From DAOUMF01 sp034408935 (GTDB taxonomy: Bacteria; Chloroflexota; Dehalococcoidia; SM23-28-2; RBG-16-64-32): 64,000 bases of DNA. This document shows, one piece after another, positions 49,610 through 57,445 of the stretch. The notes under the pieces were generated by a model. The model was given only the letters and a program-made list of their open reading frames with translations. It searched no databases and was not told the DNA's origin. The position numbers and the translations under genes are program-made. The DNA is taken from the NCBI GenBank assembly GCA_034408935.1, contig DAOUMV010000007.1, positions 1-64,000 on the forward strand. Reading direction: 5' to 3'. Positions within the stretch are counted from its first letter, which is position 1, and the number at the start of each line of letters is the position of its first letter.

Positions 49610-50875
49610 TCAACCCGCCCCTACCGTCAGCCGGTCGGTGATGCCGGGCGCGGGAAAAGCCTTCGCCAGTTCCCGCACCTCCGCGGCGATGCGGTCCAAC
49701 GCCTCCTCGTCCTCAACATGATCCAGAGCCTCGGAGAAGAGCACCGCTATCCGGCGCATCTCCTCTTCGCCCATGCCGCGAGAGGTGACGGAGGGGGTGC
49801 CGATGCGGATGCCGCTAGGGCTGAAGGGTTTGCGCGGGTCGTAGGGGATGGTGTTGTAGTTGACGACGATCCCCGCGCGGTCCAACGCTTTGGCCGCCTT
49901 CTTGGCGATGACCTCCTTGTTCGTCAGGTCTATCAGGATCAGGTGGGTGTCCGTGCCGCCGGTGACGAGGTCGAAGCCCCTCTCCAGCAGCTCTGCAGCG
50001 AGCACCTTGGCGTTGCCTACGACCTGTTGACCGTACTGGCGGAAGGCGGGGGTCGCCGCCTCGGCCAGGGTGACGCCTATGGCGGCGGTGGTATGGTTGT
50101 GGGGTCCGCCCTGGAGTGCCGGGAACACCGCACGGTCGATGCTCTCCGCGAGCTCCGCCTGACAGAGGATCATGGCGCCGCGAGGCCCCCTCAGCGTCTT
50201 GTGGGTGGTCGTGGTGATGACGTTCGCGTGCGGGGCCGGGTCCGGGTGAGCGCCGGCCACAACGAGGCCGGCGATGTGGGAGATGTCAGCGAGAAAGTAG
50301 GCGCCCACCTCCTGGGCGATCTCGCCGAACGCCTTGAAGTCGAACTGGCGCGGATACGCAGTGGCTCCCGCGACGATGATCTTGGGGCTCTCACGGCGGG
50401 CCAGGTCGCGCAGTTCATCGTAGTCGATAAGACAGCTCTTGCGGTCCACGGTGTACTGTACCGAACGGTAGAACCGGGCGGAGAAACTGACGTTCCAGCC
50501 GTGGGTGAGGTGGCCGCCGTGGGGCAGCGCCAGGCCCATGATCGTGTCTCCCGGCTCCAGCAACGCGTAGTAGACCTCCATGTTGGCCGGAGAGCCGGAG
50601 TAAGGCTGGACGTTGGCGTGGTCCATGCGGAACAGGGCCCTGGCGCGCTCCTGGACCAACGTCTCCACCTGGTCAATGTAGCGCTGGCCCTCGTAGTAGC
50701 GCTTCCCTGGATATCCCTCCGAGTACTTGTTGGTTAGTAGGGAGCCCAAGGCCTCCAGAACCGCCGCCGACGCGTAGTTCTCGGAGGGGATCAGGCGCAC
50801 TGTCTCGAATTCGTAGCGCTCCTCCTGGCGGATGAGAGCGGCTATCTGTGGGTCAGTCTGCTCTAGGACACCCAT
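49610..50875 (-). CDS. glyA: Serine hydroxymethyltransferase
   Basis: 421 residues. NYASAAVLEALGSLLTNKYS, HGGHLTHGWNVSFSA, the PLP lysine in VITTTTHKTLRGPRGAMI and VNYNTIPYDPRKPFSPSGIR are diagnostic. It makes glycine and methylene-tetrahydrofolate from serine. ATG 50875 (MGVLEQTDP) follows AGGGGGTG and is preferred over a start ten codons upstream. A structured leader lies in front. Confidence 0.97.
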   Translation of the reverse strand: MGVLEQTDPQIAALIRQEERYEFETVRLIPSENYASAAVLEALGSLLTNKYSEGYPGKRYYEGQRYIDQVETLVQERARALFRMDHANVQPYSGSPANMEVYYALLEPGDTIMGLALPHGGHLTHGWNVSFSARFYRSVQYTVDRKSCLIDYDELRDLARRESPKIIVAGATAYPRQFDFKAFGEIAQEVGAYFLADISHIAGLVVAGAHPDPAPHANVITTTTHKTLRGPRGAMILCQAELAESIDRAVFPALQGGPHNHTTAAIGVTLAEAATPAFRQYGQQVVGNAKVLAAELLERGFDLVTGGTDTHLILIDLTNKEVIAKKAAKALDRAGIVVNYNTIPYDPRKPFSPSGIRIGTPSVTSRGMGEEEMRRIAVLFSEALDHVEDEEALDRIAAEVRELAKAFPAPGITDRLTVGAG

Positions 50876-50917
50876 GCGATCACCCCCTGAACTGCCGACA
50901 GCCACGCCGAAAATGAT

Positions 50918-50960
50918 GTGAGGCAGCGCCTCCCTGCATACGGGACCTGCGCTGCCTCAC
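50918..50960 (-). promoter_or_regulatory. Large hairpin in the glyA leader
   Basis: GTGAGGCAGCGC (50918-50929) and GCGCTGCCTCAC (50949-50960) are perfect 12-bp inverted repeats. Inside, CCC and GGG segments can extend the stem after a small internal loop. It lies 43 bases before the glyA ATG, downstream of a likely promoter. No T-run follows, so a terminator is unlikely. I could not match it to a known riboswitch. Confidence 0.65.
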
Positions 50961-51016
50961 TGCGATTTCCAGACTTGGGACGGTGAAGTCGATTCACTCC
51001 TCTCTGCGTCAAGCCC

Positions 51017-51046
51017 AGTTTAGCCCCGGGTACTGCGACCCGTCAA
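51017..51046 (-). promoter_or_regulatory. Candidate glyA promoter
   Basis: On the minus strand TTGACG (51041-51046) and TAAACT (51017-51022) are 18 bases apart. The -35 overlaps the stop codon of the preceding gene. A second TTGACG at 51007-51012 has no good -10. Confidence 0.5.
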
Positions 51047-52158
51047 TCGCAGGCCCGCTCCCGTTGCCGCCAGGCGAACTCGTTGAGCGCCATCAGGCCT
51101 CCGGACATCAGGGAGTGGCCGCCCAGGAGCACCGGTATGGGCGCCTGGAGGGCAGCCCGGGTAAGGTCGCGTAGGAACGGCTCGCGGACTTCCTGCCAGC
51201 GGCCCAGGTCGGAGAGGAAACGGTCAGCGCGGGCGGCCTCGATGCGGAAGTGGGCCAGAAGGACACGGGTGTCGATGAAGGCAGCGTCGCCAAGTTCAGC
51301 GAGGGAGTCCATGAGCCGCTGCGGCCCCACCTGCTCGAGGAAGAGGCCGAGGAGGGAGCGGGCCTTGCCTTCCCCGGCGCGACCGTCGGCCTCCATCCCC
51401 CGTTCCTCGGCGAACAAGCGGACGCGGCAGGCTGTCCCCCCTTCCAGGTACTGCCAGGCGTGACTGCCCACTCGCCCGGCCACCGTCACCTGGGCCCGTC
51501 GGTCCGTAAGCAGGGGCAAAGCTCGTTGGTACCGGTCCAGATCCAGATCCAGCGCCGCCAAGTACTCCCGGAGGCGGGGGCCACCCTCACGCGTCAGGGC
51601 CAGGACCGCTATGTCCGTTGGGCCGTCGATGTCCAACTGGGTGGCCACGGTCCTGGGAAGGGAGCGAACGGCGAGGCCCGCCTCCTCGCTGAGGGCGCGA
51701 GCCAGGCGGTTATCGCTGTCCGGCGGCCTAATGCGCGCCAAGGCCCCGGCGGGGAACGCCACCAGGTCCGAGGAGAAGTAGTTGTTGGTCACCGCCACGC
51801 CGTCCTCGGCCAGCGCGTCTGCGATGCGACCGAACTCGTCGGTGCCCATCAGGGGAACGCTGCCCCCGCCAAGGTAGACGACCTGCTCCAGGCCGTGCTG
51901 CCGGATCGTCTCGGCCAGGCGGCAGCCGAAGTGGAAGGGCCCGGAATCGACGTCCACGGCGACGCCCGTGAAACGGTCGGGAAGGTCAGCACGGCCGTCA
52001 GTGACGACGACGGCGCCCCGGAAGCGCCCGCTGGCCAGGGCAGCGCCGACGGCATCCAGGGTAGCGGCCGTCAGGGCGCCCGCCACCATCTGCTCCGCGG
52101 GACTGTCACCCAGCCCGCCCAGGAAGGTCACCAGCGCCAGTCGTGGCGCCGCCACCAT
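51043..52158 (-). CDS. Nucleotidyltransferase-like protein of unknown function
   Basis: 371 residues. The N-terminal 200 residues resemble the GT-A/MobA-CofC type: LALVTFLGGLGDSPAEQMVA, VVVTDGRADLP, then VYLGGGSVPLMGTDEFGRIA in place of the usual metal/nucleotide motif, and PRTVATQLDIDGPTDIAVLA. The C-terminal 150 residues (VTVAGRVGSHAWQYLEGGTA; VLLGGHSLMSGGLMALNEFA) have no family I recognise. The end coincides with the pfkB start region (one-base overlap), implying a shared function with that kinase. Confidence 0.6.
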   Translation of the reverse strand: MVAAPRLALVTFLGGLGDSPAEQMVAGALTAATLDAVGAALASGRFRGAVVVTDGRADLPDRFTGVAVDVDSGPFHFGCRLAETIRQHGLEQVVYLGGGSVPLMGTDEFGRIADALAEDGVAVTNNYFSSDLVAFPAGALARIRPPDSDNRLARALSEEAGLAVRSLPRTVATQLDIDGPTDIAVLALTREGGPRLREYLAALDLDLDRYQRALPLLTDRRAQVTVAGRVGSHAWQYLEGGTACRVRLFAEERGMEADGRAGEGKARSLLGLFLEQVGPQRLMDSLAELGDAAFIDTRVLLAHFRIEAARADRFLSDLGRWQEVREPFLRDLTRAALQAPIPVLLGGHSLMSGGLMALNEFAWRQRERACD

Positions 52159-53117
52159 CAGACCTCCTGGGCGAGAGCCGGTTCGGGCTCGATGCGTCGC
52201 ACCTTAACGCGCGGCTCAAGGAGGTCCACCTCGCGGCGGTGGCAGAGCTCCGTACCGGGACTGAGGACGCAAGCCGTGCCCGCCGCCACCCCCAGTCGCA
52301 GCGCCTCCTCCATGGTGCCGCCCCCGGCGAGGGTTAACACCACACCCGCAAGGAAGGAGTCCCCAGAGCCGACGGCGCTCACGGCCCGCACGCGGGGGGG
52401 CCGGCCGCGCCACGAGCCGTTGTCGCACACGGCGACGGCTCCGTCGCGACCACGGGTGACGACGGCCCTGCGAACTCCCATCGCCCGCAGCTCGCGGCCG
52501 GCCTCAAGTGTCGACTCCTCATCGTCCAAGTGGCGTCCCAGCAGCCGCTCCAGCTCGCTGCGGTTGCCCTTCACCATCTGTGGCCTGGCGGCCAGCCCGG
52601 TGGCGAGCGCGGGCCCGTCCGCATCCAACACCGTGTACACCCACCGGTCTTGCGCGAGGCTGATGATCTCCCCATAGATCTCGGGGGGCAGGGGGGGCGG
52701 AATGCTGCCCGCCACCACCAGCCAATCGTGGGCTCGCAGGCGCTTGCGCAGCTTGGACAGCAACTGCTCGGCGTAGCGGATATCCGTCTGGGGGCCCCGA
52801 TCACTGAGGATGGTGTGCAGGTGACGGGACTCGTCCAGAATCGTGATGTTCGTCCGCGCCTCCCCCTTGGTGTGAACGAAATCGCACTCCACCCCCCGCG
52901 CCTTCAGCGTCTGCTCGATGTAGCGGCCGAGGCCGCCGGGGGCGAAGCCCATGGCCACGCTCTCTCCCCCCAGCTCCCGCACGGCCCGCGAGACGTTGAT
53001 TCCCTTGCCACCGGGGTCGAAACGAACGGATTTCACCCGCAGGGTGTCCCCAGCAACGAAGCGATCCAGGACGAGAGTCTGGTCTATGGTGGGATTCAGG
53101 GTGACGGTGATGATCAC
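52158..53117 (-). CDS. PfkB family sugar kinase (1-phosphofructokinase-like)
   Basis: 319 residues. TLNPTIDQTLVLDRFVAGD and DPGGKGINVSRAVRELGG are typical of FruK/LacC/Pfk2-type kinases; the anion hole and catalytic Asp are in VSAVGSGDSFLAGVVLTLA. It phosphorylates a sugar phosphate or related substrate; the exact one is not decidable, and no PTS gene is nearby. It overlaps hpf by 4 bases. Confidence 0.88.
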   Translation of the reverse strand: MIITVTLNPTIDQTLVLDRFVAGDTLRVKSVRFDPGGKGINVSRAVRELGGESVAMGFAPGGLGRYIEQTLKARGVECDFVHTKGEARTNITILDESRHLHTILSDRGPQTDIRYAEQLLSKLRKRLRAHDWLVVAGSIPPPLPPEIYGEIISLAQDRWVYTVLDADGPALATGLAARPQMVKGNRSELERLLGRHLDDEESTLEAGRELRAMGVRRAVVTRGRDGAVAVCDNGSWRGRPPRVRAVSAVGSGDSFLAGVVLTLAGGGTMEEALRLGVAAGTACVLSPGTELCHRREVDLLEPRVKVRRIEPEPALAQEV

Positions 53118-53674
53118 GATGATTCGGGCAGGATCAGCCCGTAGTCACCGTCGCGCCGACGGTAGAGGAGCGCCAGTTCCTGCCGATCCTCATCCCTGAA
53201 GAGGAAGAAGCCGTGCCCAAGCAACTCCATCTGCTCGATGGCTTCCGCCTCCGTCATGGGCTTTACAACGAAGCTCTTGCGCTTCACCACGCGGCCGGAG
53301 ATCATCTCGGCGTCCTGGGGCAGCCCCGCCTCCTCGGCAGCGACAGCCAGCGCCTCCTTGTCCACGCGGCGCTCACTGCGGTAGAGCTTCTTCTGCTTGA
53401 AACGCACGACCTGGCGGGAGAGGACGTCGCTGACAGCGTCGACTGCGGCTTCCAACTGCTCCGCCCGCTCCTCGGCGCGCAGGTAGGTTCCGTCGACGTC
53501 CACGGTCACCTGAACCACGAAGCGACCGCCGGAGCCTTTCGCCTCGCGCCGCACATCGATGATGGCGTGCTCGGCCAGCGGCACGTAGCGGGACAGGCGG
53601 CTGAGCCTTTTGGTCGCGTAGTCTCGAAAGGATTCCCCTAGATCAAGGTGCTTGCCGCGGAAGATCAGCTCCAT
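53114..53674 (-). CDS. hpf: Ribosome hibernation promoting factor, long form
   Basis: 186 residues. The N-terminal S30AE domain (MELIFRGKHLDLGESFRDYA; VQVTVDVDGTYLRAEERAEQ) is followed by a linker and the C-terminal dimerisation domain (RKSFVVKPMTEAEAIEQMEL; GHGFFLFRDEDRQELALLYR). Long HPF dimerises 70S ribosomes to 100S in stationary phase and is the form of Gram-positive-type bacteria. Confidence 0.95.
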   Translation of the reverse strand: MELIFRGKHLDLGESFRDYATKRLSRLSRYVPLAEHAIIDVRREAKGSGGRFVVQVTVDVDGTYLRAEERAEQLEAAVDAVSDVLSRQVVRFKQKKLYRSERRVDKEALAVAAEEAGLPQDAEMISGRVVKRKSFVVKPMTEAEAIEQMELLGHGFFLFRDEDRQELALLYRRRDGDYGLILPESS

Positions 53675-53753
53675 GCGTATACACCCCCGATAAGCGTCGT
53701 CCTACCTCTCACTCCCATTGTAGGTCGCTGCGAAATCCCTATCAACACGTCGC

Positions 53754-54488
53754 TCAGTCCTCTCGGGCGAAGGTGAGGGCATAAACGGGGCCGTGTCCGG
53801 CCGCCCGAAGAGCGCGGGCGCAGGCGTCCAACGTCGCCCCGCTGGTTATGACATCGTCCACGAGGAGGAGCGGCCCGATGGGAGTGTCTAGCTCGCGCAC
53901 GGCGAAGGCGCCGGCGACGTTGGCTCGACGGGCGGCTTCGTCGACGGCGCGGGCCTGGGGCGGCGCCCCCCGGCGCCGAACCAGGACGCCCGTCACCACC
54001 GGCAGGCCACTCAGCCGCGACAGTTCCCGCGCCAGCATCTCCGACTGGTTGTAGCCGCGGCTGCGCCGCCGCGCGCCGGTCAAGGGCACCGGCACCAGCG
54101 CTGCGGGCGGAGGCGTCCACTCCTCCAGCCATTCGGCCATCGCCTGGGCCATCACCTCGGCGACGGCGGAGAGCCCCCGGTACTTGAGAGCATGCACGGC
54201 CTCTCTGGCGACGCCGTCGTACACGAAGGGGCAACGGGCCGCTTTAAAGGCGAAGGGCCGCTCGGCGCAGCGTCCGCAGACGTCCCCGTCGCCGGGCCCT
54301 TCGACGGGGCTCAGGACAGGCATCCAGCAGACGGGACAGCGAGGCGGCCGCGCCCTCGGCGTCGTCGCCAGGCAGTCCGAGCACAGAAAGGCCCCGAAAG
54401 AGCGGCAGCCGACGCAGCGGGGCGGAAACACTAGGTCGATGGTGCGCCTCCAGGCGACGGTCAGCAGCGAGGACACGCCCACACTCAT
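53754..54488 (-). CDS. comF: ComF family protein (phosphoribosyltransferase fold)
   Basis: 244 residues. Four Cys pairs at 25/28, 36/39, 51/54 and 71/74 form two zinc fingers; the PRTase part has VPVPLTGARRRSRGYNQSEM and the PRPP motif LLLVDDVITSGATLDACARA. In competent species ComF helps import DNA; here its role is inferred only. Residues 57-65 (PVLSPVEGP) come from a 27-bp dispersed repeat that has entered the gene in frame between two zinc-ligand pairs. Confidence 0.88.
   Translation of the reverse strand: MSVGVSSLLTVAWRRTIDLVFPPRCVGCRSFGAFLCSDCLATTPRARPPRCPVCWMPVLSPVEGPGDGDVCGRCAERPFAFKAARCPFVYDGVAREAVHALKYRGLSAVAEVMAQAMAEWLEEWTPPPAALVPVPLTGARRRSRGYNQSEMLARELSRLSGLPVVTGVLVRRRGAPPQARAVDEAARRANVAGAFAVRELDTPIGPLLLVDDVITSGATLDACARALRAAGHGPVYALTFARED
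54295..54321. repeat. Dispersed repeat copy inside comF
   Basis: 27 bases beginning GGCCCTTCGACGGGGCTCAG. It matches the purL copy (62310-62336, opposite strand) at 23 of 27 positions by eye, and the second intergenic copy near 40313. Length is a multiple of three and the reading frame is kept. Confidence 0.8.
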
Positions 54489-54561
54489 CGCGCCCGAACC
54501 GCCTCAGGGCTGGGAACGGAGTTTGCTCGTGGTCGGGAGCTTCATGTCGGACTCCTCCCAT

Positions 54562-54600
54562 CGGCGAAGGTGACTGGGGCAGGGGCGCCAACCTTCGCCG
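54562..54600 (+). promoter_or_regulatory. Hairpin in the comF-moaD divergent region
   Basis: CGGCGAAGGT (54562-54571) and ACCTTCGCCG (54591-54600) are perfect 10-bp inverted repeats with a 19-base G-rich loop. It lies 103 bases before moaD. No T-run, and I could not fit it to the Moco riboswitch. The remaining 215-base gap shows nothing else apart from the moaD promoter. Confidence 0.5.
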
Positions 54601-54664
54601 CGGATCTCTCGGTATCGTATCACTCTCGGCCGGAGACGCACAGCGTGCCCGGTGCCGCTCGTCC

Positions 54665-54694
54665 TTGCCGGGCCTGCGCCGGTTGGAATAGACT
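54665..54694 (+). promoter_or_regulatory. Candidate moaD promoter (near-leaderless)
   Basis: TTGCCG (54665-54670), 18 bases, TAGACT (54689-54694). The ATG of moaD is at 54704, so the transcript would start only a few bases before it; no ribosome binding site precedes moaD, which fits leaderless translation. Confidence 0.45.
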
Positions 54695-54703
54695 GGATTC
54701 GCC

Positions 54704-54961
54704 ATGAAGGCCAAGGTGCGCTTCTTCGCCCGCCTTGCGGAGGTGGCGGGCACGCGGGAGGCGGAGGTGGAGCTGGGCGAGGGTCTGAGCGTCGGCGACG
54801 CCTTCCGGCTGCTCTGCCAGCGCTTCCCGGAGCTGGCCGACCATGCCGACAGCCTCATGTACGCCGTTAACACCGAATACGTGCCGCCGGAGCACCCGCT
54901 CCAGGCCGGCGACGAGCTGGCGCTGATACCGCCCGTGAGTGGAGGCGGCGATGCTGTTTGA
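54704..54961 (+). CDS. moaD: Molybdopterin synthase sulfur carrier subunit MoaD
   Basis: 85 residues of the ubiquitin-like MoaD/ThiS fold: KVRFFARLAEVAGTREAEVE, VNTEYVPPEHPLQAGDELAL and IPPVSGGG. Normally the protein ends in Gly-Gly, which carries the thiocarboxylate; here three residues (DAV) follow the glycines because the stop lies 11 bases inside moaE. Such a tail would have to be removed or the stop is slightly shifted relative to relatives. Confidence 0.88.
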   Translation: MKAKVRFFARLAEVAGTREAEVELGEGLSVGDAFRLLCQRFPELADHADSLMYAVNTEYVPPEHPLQAGDELALIPPVSGGGDAV

Positions 54962-55382
54962 GGTCACCGCCGAGCCCCTCGACCCCCAGCGGCTCGTCGA
55001 CCACGTCCGCAAGGACGAGAGCGGCGCGGTGGCGGTGTTCCTGGGGGTAGTGCGCGACAACAACCTCGGCCGCCGAGTGCTCTACCTGGAGTACGACGCC
55101 TACCCGGAGATGGCCACCAAGGTGATGCGCCAGATCGCGGAGGAGGCAATGGAGCGCTGGCCGCTGTCCGACGTGGCGATGCAGCACCGCACCGGCCGCC
55201 TGGAGATCGGCGAGACTTCGCTCCTCATCGTGGTGTCATCGCCCCACCGCAAGGAGGCGTTCGAGGCCTGCCACCACCTCGTCGACCGCTTCAAGGAGGT
55301 CGTGCCCATCTGGAAGAAGGAGACGTGGGAGGGCGGCGAGGTGTGGATCGAGGGCGAGCAACCATCGCACCAGCCAGACTAG
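54951..55382 (+). CDS. moaE: Molybdopterin synthase catalytic subunit MoaE
   Basis: 143 residues. VFLGVVRDNNLGRRVLYLEY, MQHRTGRLEIGETSLLIVVS and the catalytic lysine region VPIWKKETWEGGEVWIEG are diagnostic. It converts precursor Z to molybdopterin with sulfur from MoaD. ATG 54951 follows GGAGG; GTG 54939 is less likely. No other molybdopterin gene is in the window. Confidence 0.95.
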   Translation: MLFEVTAEPLDPQRLVDHVRKDESGAVAVFLGVVRDNNLGRRVLYLEYDAYPEMATKVMRQIAEEAMERWPLSDVAMQHRTGRLEIGETSLLIVVSSPHRKEAFEACHHLVDRFKEVVPIWKKETWEGGEVWIEGEQPSHQPD

Positions 55383-55395
55383 CAGGAGGCCGACG

Positions 55396-55902
55396 ATGAC
55401 AGACGCAGGACCGACGGCGGAGCCCGACAGCCAGGCGAAACGAGATGCCATCCGAGCGGAGCTGGAGAGCACGCGCGACGCCTATCACGAGCTGCTGAAC
55501 TCCCTGTCTCCCGAAGACTGGAAGAGGAAGAGCGGCAACCCCGCCTGGTCTGTCGGCCAGTTAATGTGGCACATCGCTTGGGGGAACGGCTTCGCGCCGC
55601 GCGGCGTGGACGACTGCAAGCGGGGGAGGGGCTTCAACCCGCCTCAGTTCATCACCGACACGGTGAACATGCTGATCACCCGCTGGGGTGCCCGCAGCGC
55701 AACGCCCCAGTCCGTCGCAGAGAAGTACGACTCGGTGCACGCCGCCATTCTCTCCAAGCTGGACGAAGTGAGTAACGAGGACTGGGCGAAGGGGGCGAAG
55801 ATGTTCGGCGAGACTCACACCGTCGAGTCAGTCCTGCGATCGCCCGTGACCCACTTCAAGGAACATGAAGCCGACATCCTAAAGGGCCTCGGGCGCGGCT
55901 AG
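55396..55902 (+). CDS. DinB-like / mycothiol-dependent isomerase-fold protein
   Basis: 168 residues. A four-helix layout with His at LMWHIAWGNG and in the C-terminal VTHFKEHEADILK suggests the metal-binding DinB superfamily (DfsB/MPI-like), whose members often are thiol-dependent transferases or isomerases. SPEDWKRKSGNPAWSVGQLM is a typical early motif. Substrate unknown. Follows moaE by 13 bases and abuts the Nudix gene. Confidence 0.75.
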   Translation: MTDAGPTAEPDSQAKRDAIRAELESTRDAYHELLNSLSPEDWKRKSGNPAWSVGQLMWHIAWGNGFAPRGVDDCKRGRGFNPPQFITDTVNMLITRWGARSATPQSVAEKYDSVHAAILSKLDEVSNEDWAKGAKMFGETHTVESVLRSPVTHFKEHEADILKGLGRG

Positions 55903-56448
55903 ATGGCCCAGAAACCCCTCGCCCCCGGCGAAGAGCTCCGGTTCTGCCCCCAATGCGGCGGCCGCCTTGCGCTCCGCCTGCTCCCCACTGAGGACAGGCC
56001 TCGGCTGGTGTGCAACCGCGAGCACATCCTGTACACCAACCCGAAGGTCATTGTGGGGGTGATCCCAGAGCGGCGCGGCCGCATCCTCCTGATGCGACGG
56101 GCCATCGAGCCCCAGTACGGCGCCTGGACGTACCCGGGCGGCTTCATGGAGATAGACGAAACGATAGAGGAGTGCGCCGTGCGGGAGGCCGGGGAGGAGG
56201 TGGGGATCCAAGTACGGTTGGACGGCCTGGTGGGCCTGTACTCGCGGCCGGCGCCGCAGACGCCGGGCATCGTCTCCATCGTCTTCCGCGGCCGCGTCGT
56301 CAGAGGCCGAGTGGAAATCGGGCGAGAGGCGCTGGAGGCCCGCTGGTTCCGACCGGAGGAGATTCCCTGGGACGGCCTGGCCTACGAGACGACGCGCTGG
56401 GCCCTGCGCGACTGGGTGAAGGGGAGGCGGGCTCCTAGACGGGATTGA
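55903..56448 (+). CDS. Nudix hydrolase with N-terminal zinc ribbon
   Basis: 181 residues. CPQC at residues 12-15 and CNREH later form a zinc ribbon as in NudC-like and related enzymes. The Nudix box is GGFMEIDETIEECAVREAGE followed by EVGI, fitting G-x5-E-x7-R-E-x2-E-E-x-G. It hydrolyses a nucleoside diphosphate linked to another moiety; the ribbon plus SIVFRGRV region suggests an ADP-ribose/NADH-like substrate, uncertain. Converges on the next gene with a 14-base overlap. Confidence 0.88.
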   Translation: MAQKPLAPGEELRFCPQCGGRLALRLLPTEDRPRLVCNREHILYTNPKVIVGVIPERRGRILLMRRAIEPQYGAWTYPGGFMEIDETIEECAVREAGEEVGIQVRLDGLVGLYSRPAPQTPGIVSIVFRGRVVRGRVEIGREALEARWFRPEEIPWDGLAYETTRWALRDWVKGRRAPRRD

Positions 56449-57382
56449 TGCGAACCTGTATCCGGGGAAGCTTCTGCAACGGAGTCCGAACCTCGCGCAC
56501 ATACCAGCGCGCAAGGCTGTTTCGCTCGCCAGGGCGGAACTTGAGAATCAAGGCGTGGGTCGCGCCCAACATGTTGTGAGCCGCGTAAAAGGCGACCTGC
56601 GGGAGTTCCTTGGCGTGGCGGAGCGAGTAGAAGCTTGCTTCTCCGCCCGTGCGCGTCGGGACAAGAAACCTTGAAACGTTATGTCCGTGAGCGATCGCAG
56701 ACCAATGCCTGTAGAGTATCTCGTACTCCGCCCCCCTCCGCAACGAGATAGCCAAGTCCCTAAGGCTTGAGGGCCCTTCGAACAGCCTGAACCACTGCGG
56801 TGCGCCTCTCTTCATCTGCTTCTTACGCTGCTGATAGTCTGCCTCCGCCTCTCGATACTGAGGTTTCGCCAGCAATTGCCTCATGTTATCGGCAGCTCGC
56901 TTCGGGTCGACCTCCGGAGGGAAACTAATCTGGCTCAGAACCTTGTCGTTGGCGACCGCTTCGGCGAAGCCTTTTCCTTTCGTCGTGCTCGGATCGAAAC
57001 GCTCATAAGAATCGAGCCGCGCGTGCGCATAACCAACCATCCAGGCAAAGGCTCGCCGCCGATAGTCCGCCTCCAAGATGTACTCCATCGCTAGGACCGC
57101 CTCGAAAGAACTGCGAACAAGGGGCACCGCCGGATTGACACAACTAGCGCGGAGAATCTCCTCGACGCCGTCAGTCATTTCTAGGACATGTAGATACGAT
57201 GAGACGATAGGCAGATGCTCGTCTTCCTGTCCGTCGCGGGTCTCGGCCTGACAGCGCATAAACACGTTGGTGCCATGATTAACAAGTTCCCTCAGTACTG
57301 GGCAGGCGAGATCGATCAACTCCTTGGCGGCGACTCTGGAGAAATCTCTGTCGAGCAGTTTCAGGAATGGTTTCGTGGGCAT
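56435..57382 (-). CDS. Hypothetical protein, DUF5677-like, possible accessory gene
   Basis: 315 residues, all-helical in appearance. VPLVRSSFEAVLAMEYILEA and YRHWSAIAHGHNVSRFLV resemble the DUF5677 family, whose function is not known. Sequence is clearly less GC-rich than its flanks by eye and uses more AT-ending codons, suggesting horizontal transfer. It stands alone between the Nudix gene and the replication cluster. Confidence 0.6.
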   Translation of the reverse strand: MPTKPFLKLLDRDFSRVAAKELIDLACPVLRELVNHGTNVFMRCQAETRDGQEDEHLPIVSSYLHVLEMTDGVEEILRASCVNPAVPLVRSSFEAVLAMEYILEADYRRRAFAWMVGYAHARLDSYERFDPSTTKGKGFAEAVANDKVLSQISFPPEVDPKRAADNMRQLLAKPQYREAEADYQQRKKQMKRGAPQWFRLFEGPSSLRDLAISLRRGAEYEILYRHWSAIAHGHNVSRFLVPTRTGGEASFYSLRHAKELPQVAFYAAHNMLGATHALILKFRPGERNSLARWYVREVRTPLQKLPRIQVRINPV

Positions 57383-57445
57383 GTGTAGAGCTCCTATTCC
57401 GTCAGCAGGACACGCCTAATGGCCCGTACCACCGTCTGGTCGTCT

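Noticed and set aside
50876..51042. glyA leader considered as a ZTP or glycine riboswitch
   Set aside because: The conserved pseudoknot and core words of those classes are not seen; only one strong hairpin is present.
54489..54703. Region before moaD considered as a Moco riboswitch
   Set aside because: Only one simple stem is visible and the likely promoter lies between it and moaD.
54244..54873. 209-codon minus-strand frame running from the comF 5' region across the moaD start
   Set aside because: Contains the DACPEPRRRA-type string that results from reading the dispersed repeat in a wrong frame, and lies opposite moaD; not a gene.
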